Below, one piece after another: positions 56,972-64,000 of a stretch of DNA of 64,000 nucleotides (position 1 is the first letter of the stretch; the number at the start of each line of letters is the position of its first letter). A program made the translations under genes and the position numbers. The notes beneath the pieces are model-generated. The model was not told the DNA's origin and made no database searches. It was given only the letters and a program-made list of their open reading frames with translations. The stretch is from Carettochelys insculpta (taxonomy: Eukaryota > Chordata > Testudines > Carettochelyidae): NCBI RefSeq assembly GCF_033958435.1, contig NC_134142.1:99643001-99707000 (forward strand), in the 5' to 3' direction.

Positions 56972-57405
56972 GGTCATGTCTACACCGCATTCCTCTCACA
57001 AGAAAGGAATGCAAATGAGGGAATGAGACATTGCAAATGAAGTGCTAATTTACAAAACTTGTGCTTCATTCGTGTAATCTCATGCGACTGCATTGTTGGG
57101 AGAGACTTTGATGAAAAACAAACAGCTGTGTAGATGGGGTTCTGTCAGCCAAAACTCCCTTTTCTCATAGAGCCCTTATCTCTGAAAAGAATGCGGTATA
57201 AGGGTTCTGTCAGAAAAGGGGGTTTTTGCCAACAGAATGCCCTCTACACGGCTGTTTGTTTTTCCCCAAAATCTTTCCAGATAACATGATCATGCAAGAT
57301 TATGCAAATGAAGAGTGAGATTTTTAAATTATCACTTCATTTGCAATGATGGGTTCCCTCATTTGCATTCCTCTCTCACAAGAGGAATGCCATGTAGACG
57401 TGGTC
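56972..57405. mobile_element. Foldback MITE with AGT duplication
   Basis: A 434-bp element with ends GGTCATGTCTACACCGC and GCCATGTAGACGTGGTC and perfect AGT flanks (56969-56971, 57406-57408). Outer arms GCATTCCTCTCACAAGA and TCTCACAAGAGGAATGC are complementary. Inner arms AAAAACAAACAGCTGTGTAG and CTACACGGCTGTTTGTTTTT pair across the centre. Confidence 0.87.
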
Positions 57406-57408
57406 AGT

Positions 57409-57994
57409 GTGTGTCTATATAAAGTGTATATGATGTAGGTAGGTCCACACGCCTATATAAGCATATACATTCGCATATTATTAAGAAGACAGATCTATTT
57501 TGAAAGCAAGTAAAATAATTTCAGAAGCCAAAAAATATAGCAGAAGTAAGGCTATTATACTGATTGACGTTTCATTATCTAAATGCTCAACATGCATTTT
57601 GCTTTTGGATAATTAGTTGTCAGTTTCCAAAACCAATTACTTTTTAAATGTTACCATGGTTATTCTAAGGAAAATACAGGTTTTTTATCTTGTGGCCAAA
57701 TTACTATTCAGATAAAAGTAATGACCTGTGCAAAACACAGTGTCCTCAGAGGGAGATGCACTGTCAAACAAAGACACTAGGCCTGGGCAATATTCATGTT
57801 TCTTGGAGAAAGGAAAGATAAATAAGGTTTTCAGAATTAAGTTAGCACATGCTACCATGGTGAGTACAAAGTGATTCTTCAAATGAGATTACTTTGCCTA
57901 AGCTCGTACTACAGTGACAAACTGTTAGTTTATTTTATTTGTGATTTCAATGCTTCATCGATGGTTGCAGCCATGTTTCCGTTCCAACAAACTG
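57409..57994. other. AT-rich spacer, nothing recognised
   Basis: No features identified. Confidence 0.4.
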
Positions 57995-58482
57995 GTTCTA
58001 ATACTAGTATAGAAATGACGTGGATGCATTGGAGTGGGTTCCGTGGAGGGCAATGAAAACGATTAAGGGGCTGGAGCACATGACCTATGAGGAGAAACTG
58101 TGTGATTTGGGCTTATTTAATTTGCAGAAGAGAAGACTGAGGGGTGATTTGATAGCAGTCTTTAAATTCCTGAAAGGGAGCTCTAAAGAGGATGGAGAGA
58201 GACTGTGTTAGGAGTAATGGTCTGAAATTATAGATGGAAAAGTGTAGGTTAGCTATTAAGAAAAAACTATTTCACCAGGAGGGTGGTGAAGCACTGGAAT
58301 GTGTTACCAAGGGAGGTGATAGAATCTCCATCCCTAGAGGTTTTTTTAGTCCTGGCTTGACATGATCCTGGCTGGATTGATTTAGTTGGGGATGATCCTG
58401 CTTTAGGCAGGGGGCTGGACTAGATGACCTTCTAAGGTTCCTTCCAGCCCTAGAATTCTATGATTCTACAATTTTCTTTGGG
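57995..58482 (+). mobile_element. CR1 LINE 3' end, sense orientation
   Basis: Translated 58020-58211 gives a reverse-transcriptase C-terminal segment: a KGLEHM region, then YEEKLCDLGLFNLQKRRLRG, DLIAVFKFLKG. It is followed by a stop and a 3' UTR with GGCAGGGGGCTGGACTAGAT, GACCTTCTAAGGTTCCTTCC and AGCCCTAGAATTCTATGATT. It ends in the ATTCTATG-type tail typical of the CR1 subfamilies known from birds. Severely 5'-truncated. Confidence 0.9.
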
Positions 58483-58606
58483 ATTGGATTTATATAACTG
58501 TTCCATTTTATTTTTCTTCACTCCTTCATTTCCAGTAACCTCACTTGTACACAATTGTATGTATAACCAGTATCTGAAAGCTGACAGCTGTCTCATTTCA
58601 CAAGTT

Positions 58607-58795
58607 ACAGGGAGGTAGTCATGTTAGCCTGTATCTTCACAAAACAAAAAAGCAGTCATGTAGCACTTTAAAGACTAACAAAATAGTATATTAGGTGGTG
58701 AGCTTTCATGGGACGGACCCACTTCTTCAGAGCTAGAATATCACCTAATAAATTATTTTGTTAGTCTTTAAAGTGCTACTTGACTGCTTTTTCAT
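58607..58795. repeat. Hairpin repeat (inverted pair of a common reptile repeat)
   Basis: Arms 58646-58697 and 58742-58792 are about 50 bp and nearly perfect complements (core GTAGCACTTTAAAGACTAAC). The 44-nt loop holds GAGCTTTCATGGGACGGACC and CACTTCTTCAGAG. I recognise both arm and loop as parts of a common reptilian dispersed repeat (AAAGTGCTACTTGACTGC type), here arranged head to head. Confidence 0.8.
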
Positions 58796-59130
58796 TTTGC
58801 AAGGAATGTTTTAAAAAAGTACTTTGCATTGTATGCAATGTTTCGTTGATCTATCTAGCACCTAGTGGTTACAGTTCAGAGCCTCTGTATCCATATACCC
58901 TCTCCATGGCCCAGAAAAACCACCAACATCTGAGCTTGTGGCATCTCGCCATCACCTCTCGCATGTCCCTTTCTGTCCTAACTGAGGTATTTCTAGGCTT
59001 CATACTTCACTATTATCCTCAACAAGCTAGACTGCCTTAACAAGCCAGAAGCTGTGCTTTGTTTTCACTTTGAATCCATGAACAATATAACTGACCACAG
59101 TCACAGATACCACACAGGTAAGCAGATACA
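58796..59130. other. No gene supported
   Basis: The 86-codon plus-strand frame at 58780-59040 overlaps the hairpin arm and is not credible. It lies downstream (minus sense) of the possible remnant at 59131-59530. Confidence 0.35.
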
Positions 59131-59530
59131 TTTATTAATACGAAAGCATTACAGAAAAACATCATAAAACAATAAAATAACCTCATACCCTAATAAACTT
59201 ACCAGAGATCATTCCAATTCCTCCAGAAGGATTGGAAGAGGCAGGGAGAGGCAGCATGAGGGTTTCAGAGAGATGCAGACTATGTGCTTGGAGGTGGCAG
59301 GACTTGGTGTTTGGTGTGCTTGGGCATTCTTTGGGTTGTTCGGTTGACTTTTTTGTTGTTCTGTGTGCCTGGGCCTCACTAATGCAGCTTTCCTTGTTTA
59401 AAGATTTCAAGATCCTCAAGGTCAGTTCTTCGATCAGCTCAGTTGTTTGAAGTGTCTGAATGGTTAAGCACTCTTTGTTGCTGAAGGGCACAGCTGAGTT
59501 AATCATGGAAAGCTTGGTGTAAAAAGTCAC
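59131..59530 (-). pseudogene. Doubtful 3' end of a decayed transcription unit
   Basis: A 115-codon minus-strand frame ends at 59183 and is followed about 47 bp later by AATAAA (plus-strand TTTATT at 59131-59136), the usual order of stop codon and polyadenylation signal. The predicted segment has an ELIEELTLRILKSLNKE helix-like patch followed by a Ser/Thr/Pro/His-rich tail. I recognise no domain, and neither poly(A) tail nor splice sites prove retroposition. It could be the C-terminus of a transposon-derived or retroposed gene, or chance. Confidence 0.25.
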
Positions 59531-60454
59531 TTGCTAAGCAAACTTGAGCACCATAAACAGGAGATGTTGACAGGAGAGCTTCAGAGGGAACTGAAAGGAG
59601 GTGTGTGAGAGGAGGTGTGGAGATGGCCACCAATGGAACAGTAGTGGTGACCTACAGTGGATGTGCCATGAAGTAAGAAGAGAGAGATCCTGTGCATGAA
59701 GTAGAATGCACAGAATAACCAGACATACCTTCCATCAAATTACTAGCTGTGCTGGAGGAAAAGATTAATGGAGTTGGGGGCGTACACAGACAGTACTGAG
59801 AACTGGGGAAGCTGGGATGTTCCTAGACAGCAAGATGACATGTAACATGGTGGCAGGCCTGCCTACAGGCCTCAGACCACAAGAATGGAAACTTCTATGC
59901 TTGCTGTACACTTCCTGGTACAGCCTTGAACTCTGTAGCCATAAACAGCAGGTGGGTTTTATCATCCCTGACAGTCCTGACTCTTGCTTCAGCAATCCTT
60001 TAACGTTGTGGGAAGTAGAAATGACATTGAGCCAGTGCACGCACACACAGTGGTAAACAACTAGGGTATAAAAACTCAAAAAACCCTGCCCCAGCTGAGT
60101 CTCAGTAGGGACTTCAGCCTCAGTTCCCCAGCTGGAGCCACATCCTCCACAGCCCTGGTATGGGGGAACAGAGATGGGACTCTCTAAGACAGAAGGGATG
60201 TAAGCATTCCAAGGAGCTTTTTAATTCTTTCAGCACTTCCCTGTCATGCTTTCACTTGCAAAAGTGTACTCAAAAGTGGAGTAGTAAGCTTAATAAAGTA
60301 CATTATCCCTAACTGGCTCTGTGTTGAAGCAAATCCCATATTCTTGTCCGTCCTTGGCCCTGTGAGTTGACACAAGGTTCAAGAAATAAAAGTGCCCAAA
60401 ATTCAAAGGACAATGGAGCTGAACACCAAGGAATTGGGGAAAAGAGGAAGTAAG
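59531..60454. other. Unique spacer, nothing firmly recognised
   Basis: Frames at 59765-60079 (minus) and 59817-60056 (plus) overlap each other and have no recognisable domain. Confidence 0.35.
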
Positions 60455-61445
60455 ATAGGAAGTCTGGAACATTGGGAAAGTTCCAGAAGACTAGAAGTTG
60501 GGAATAGTCATCAAGCCCAAATATTTACACAGGGATCATTTCCTAAACATATACTGGTTCATGATTTTTTATCAGTGAACTAGAGGAATACTAAAATCAT
60601 CACTGACAAAGTTTGCAAATAACAAAAAAATTGGGGGGCAAATAAGCAATGAACAAGACTGGTCCTTGATACAGAAAGACCTGGATCACTTGCAAAACTG
60701 GGCACAAGCAAGCAATATCCATTTTCATGTGGCTAAATGTAATTGTCTACAACTAGGAACAAAGAATATAGGCCATAATTACAGGATGGGGAATTTATTT
60801 TGTGAAGTAGTAGCTCTGAAAAAGATTTGAGGGTTGTGGTAAATAATCAGTGTGAGTTCCTGCTGTGAATCTTAAGTAGGAGCCGAGAAGTTATTTTATC
60901 TTTCTCTTTGGCAATGGTGTGATCACAGCTGGAATCTTGTGTCCAGATATCAGTCCAACAATCCAAGAAGGGTGCTGTTAAATTGCAGAGAGTTCAGAGA
61001 AGAGCCATGAGAAGGATGATAGCTTTTAAAAATGTCCCAAAGAGAGAGAATTGAGGAGCTCATCCGATTTGGCTTAACAAAGAGATAGCTAATGGGTGGC
61101 TTGCTTATATTCTATAGGCACATACATGGGAACAAATATATAATGTTGGACTCCTCAGTCTAGCAGAGAAGTCTACAATATGATCTAGTGGCTATAAGTG
61201 GAAGCTAGACAAACAGACTAAAATTAAATTGTAAATTTTTGACAGTGAGGATAACTAACCATTGAAAGAATTTTTCAAGGTTTATGGTGGAGTCTATTTT
61301 TAAAACAAGATTGAATGCTTTTTTCCTAAAAACTCTGCTCTAGGAATTGTTTTGGGGAAGTTCTCTGTTCTGTTTACACAGAAATTCAGACTAGATGAAC
61401 CCAAAGGTCTCTTCAGGCCTTGGAATTAATGAATGGTTCTATCCA
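60455..61445 (+). mobile_element. CR1 LINE 3' region, sense, decayed
   Basis: Sense-strand remnants in CR1 order: GTTCCAGAAGACTAGAAG (about 60480); a gap; GACAAAGTTTGCAAATAAC just before where the FADD box would be (60605); CTAAATGTAATTGTCTACAA; AGAATATAGGCCATAATTAC; AGAAGAGCCATGAGAAGGAT (60991); GACAGTGAGGATAACTAACC (61241); and the end AGGCCTTGGAATTAATGAA (61415). Several internal deletions and stops; no usable frame. A different subfamily from the intact copy at 29.4 kb. Confidence 0.85.
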
Positions 61446-62471
61446 TTTGCTGGATTAGGAAGAAAGCCCTCAGTCAGTTTAAACTCAGGCTATTTATCCT
61501 AAAGTCCTTCCTTAGTCTGGTTTCTGGGATATCCAGTTTGAACTGGTACTTATAAGTCCCTGCAGTCATGCTGGGGGTGTTACAACCTGAGTGAATTTGC
61601 CTAATCATCCCTCAGAATTCTTAGTTTCTGGAGGGTTATGGTCCCTGAATTATAGACAGTCCTGACCCACAGAAAATACTTAAACTTGATATAGTATGAT
61701 CTCCCATGGGTAATTCAGGAAATTGCCACATCTCTCACATTAGCATGTGAGGCCAAATCAAAGGCAGCCTAGCTATGGCCCCCATTATAATTGCATGAAT
61801 GTTCTAGAAAAATTACTTGTAACACCTTTTAGAAAGGCACACAGTTGAATCAGCACCACAGGTATTGTATTCAGATGCTTTCCTTCTGTGCAGAAGTAAC
61901 TAAATCACCATTGCCCCCTGAGGAGTAGTCACTCCACTGGTAGAGGCTGCTAATAAATGTGCACACAGGGCTCAAACAAGCAAAGTTTCTCTGCACCCAA
62001 AAAGAGTGTGAACAATCAAAGCTTCCACACAAGCAAGACACAGCTTTCAGTCTAATGTCTTGCCTGTTGTAGCAAACATGCACGCCACTTACTAACAGTG
62101 AATCAAAATACACAGAGCTTTCCATCTGCTGCTATATAAACTTCACTCCAATGTGTTTTTATAAAGAGGGTCCTTACCATTTGTCACTGAACTGCAGCCC
62201 TCTCTCTCAGGGGATGAAGACTGTTGCCTTTAAACAGCATACAATATTACTGCACAACAGAACATGCAAGATATGCAACTGAAACTCTTTCATTTATTAC
62301 TCAGTAGGAGATTAGGCAGCACACAGCGATTACTGTTTCTACCTGCAGAAAAAATGTCATGGACCTTTCAATGATACAGTTGTGAGCAGTTGGGATTTAC
62401 ATCCCATTGTGAAAATGGCAACCATAACATCACTATACTGTCTAATGCTGTTGATTTAGTACTGACTCAGA
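61446..62471. other. Unique spacer, nothing recognised
   Basis: No features identified. Confidence 0.4.
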
Positions 62472-62631
62472 GTGATGGGTAAATCATCATGGCCATTTTT
62501 TGAAGGGCGCCTGGACTTCAAAAAGTTGCACATGCAGAAGTCCATGGGGCTGGATTTAATGCATTGGAGGATGCTGAGGGAGTTGGAAGATGGAATTGCA
62601 GAGCCTTTGGCCATTATCTTTGAAAACTCAT
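62472..62631 (+). mobile_element. CR1 reverse-transcriptase fragment, sense
   Basis: Translation gives KSMGLDLMHWRMLRELEDG followed by IAEPLAIIFENSW, a decayed form of the CR1 [16 protein letters not shown] segment at residues 363-379 of the intact copy. About 160 bp only. It is cut off at about 62632 by the start of the next element. Confidence 0.8.
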
Positions 62632-63045
62632 GGGCTGCTTCTACTCATGCACAATCTTCCAGAAGATGATCCTCTGGAAGATGTCTTCCGGAGGATCATC
62701 ATCTGGATGAGCACATCTACATGCTAAATGCACCCCTGAAAGAGCCTCCCTTTCTTCCAGAAAAGCACATCGACACATGCACTGGCACTCTTCTGGAAGA
62801 AAAGGTCAGGAAACGGTGTCGATGGGGTGGCATGGCTGTAAAGCCCTTCCGGGGCCACCAGCCACATGGCCCTTTAAAGGGGCAAGTCCAAACAGACTTT
62901 CCCTGCACAAGCTGCCAAGGCCTGCTGAGCTGCTAGCAGCAAGGCAGACCCAGGTCGCTGTCCTGTGGATCCTAACCAGCTGGCATGGACCCCCAGCAAC
63001 TGCAGGCCAGTTGTCTTGCCCTATGATTCTCAGATTCTAGGACTT
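62632..63045 (+). mobile_element. Left half of a TIR element related in plan to family A
   Basis: Begins GGGCTGCTTCTACTCATGC and carries a perfect-looking hairpin AGATGATCCTCTGGAAGATG / TCTTCCGGAGGATCATCATC. It then has GGCCCTTTAAAGGGGC (about 62870) and, 110 bp later, GGCATGGACCCCCAGC (about 62982). Family A has the same order: CCCTTAAAGGG, then ATGGATCCCCAGC. Interpreted as promoter-like sequence plus the first codons (MDPQ) of a lost transposon gene. The right end is not seen. Confidence 0.5.
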
Positions 63046-64000
63046 TCCTTTTATATCTCATCTATATTGACAAATCCAGGTATTGGATCTACTTGGGCTC
63101 ATTGAAAATTTCAGTTTCTTCAACAAAACCGATCGTATAGTTGAATTATAACTTCATGATAGTAGAACCAAATTTTCTTTTCTTATGGAATGTGACAAAA
63201 ATGGAGCCTGAAGTCATATGGAAGCAAGCAAACATTTAACTGTCCTTAAATTACTATTCATAGTTCTATCAGCAAATGATGACTCTAGCTATATTTCACA
63301 GTATAAATGACTTACATAATTGAGCTGAAGAAGTCTCACACCACACTAGTTGGTCAATTAGCTCTTAAATTATGTATGCTTTCTTGATTAGAAAACATTA
63401 TTTTTTTTCTTTTTACATAAGGTCCCTAGTCCTAAATATGCCCTTATTATATTTCAAATTACTGCTTATATTTGTACATAGAAGCTATATGGAATGGAGA
63501 TTTTTCTATTAACAATCTATATTTCTGGATTCAAAAATCAGCTTTATTTCCTCCATGTGTAAATGAATTATAGATGGATGAATCAATGGGTACATAATTC
63601 TAGGATGAGAAGCAACTGAGAGACAAATATGCTGAGACCATCAACACAAAAATCTGCATATTTATAAAGATAGCTACAGCAACACTGTTTTAAAGTTAAT
63701 GTTATCCTGGGGCTTAATTACTTGTGACTTTGCTTGTGTGAGCTAGTGCTAGTTTCCAACAAGAAGGTGTAATTGCCTCAGAAAATGTATTTGTATATGT
63801 ATCCAATAGTTACACATCCCATGCACAAACTTTCATTTAAAAATCAGTGAACATGTATAAGAAAAATGGAAATAATTTTAAAAACTGATTTCACACACAA
63901 TAAAGTTAACAATGTAATATATTCACATCTTAGAAGATTTGGATATTATTTCCAGGCATGCTTACCTTTTCTAATGTAATATCCCTGAAAATTTGTAGAA
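63046..64000. other. AT-rich end of window, nothing recognised
   Basis: No gene, RNA or repeat identified. Confidence 0.4.

Overview
This window looks like non-coding genomic DNA from a non-avian sauropsid, most likely a turtle. The evidence is several CR1 LINE subfamilies (one ending in an 8-bp CATAAGAA microsatellite), a tRNA-derived SINE with a reptile-type tail, a MIR-like SINE, many hAT fossils, and a large set of short DNA transposons whose ends carry GTCTACAC / GTGTAGAC. A crocodilian cannot be excluded. The background is AT-rich and CpG-poor with no long host ORFs, as in an intergenic region or a very large intron. I found no host protein-coding exon, tRNA, rRNA or CRISPR array that I can support.

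Layout. 0-5 kb: three copies of a CpG-rich, palindrome-rich 0.7-kb terminal-inverted-repeat element (called family A here), one small TAA-flanked MITE and one hAT element. 5-17 kb: mostly unique AT-rich DNA with old repeat remnants, a foldback MITE, a hAT carrying an internal minisatellite, and a 52-bp patch copied from about 1 kb away and flanked by 16-bp direct repeats. 17.7-18.8 kb: a degraded CR1 split by a DNA transposon with a clean CAA duplication. 20-28 kb: an inverted-repeat element, a hAT, a SINE and a MITE. 29.4-32.1 kb: the main coding feature, a 5'-truncated CR1 on the minus strand with an uninterrupted 850-codon frame (partial endonuclease plus complete-looking reverse transcriptase), inserted in an older repeat. 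37.7-47.8 kb: a dense transposon cluster with nested insertions and two more family A copies. 47.8-53.8 kb: largely featureless. 53.8-63 kb: further DNA transposons, three plus-strand CR1 remnants, a hairpin repeat, and a doubtful minus-strand coding remnant.

The parts form insertion strata rather than a pathway. hAT elements lie inside a SINE and inside GTCTACAC elements, GTCTACAC elements lie inside CR1, and the intact CR1 lies inside an older repeat. The most unusual theme is that at least ten elements with unrelated interiors share the same terminal GTCTACAC core and usually 3-bp target duplications. This suggests that one transposase superfamily mobilised them all, and family A adds internal arrays of that same core. 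Superfamily and organism assignments rest on recognition from memory, without a database search.
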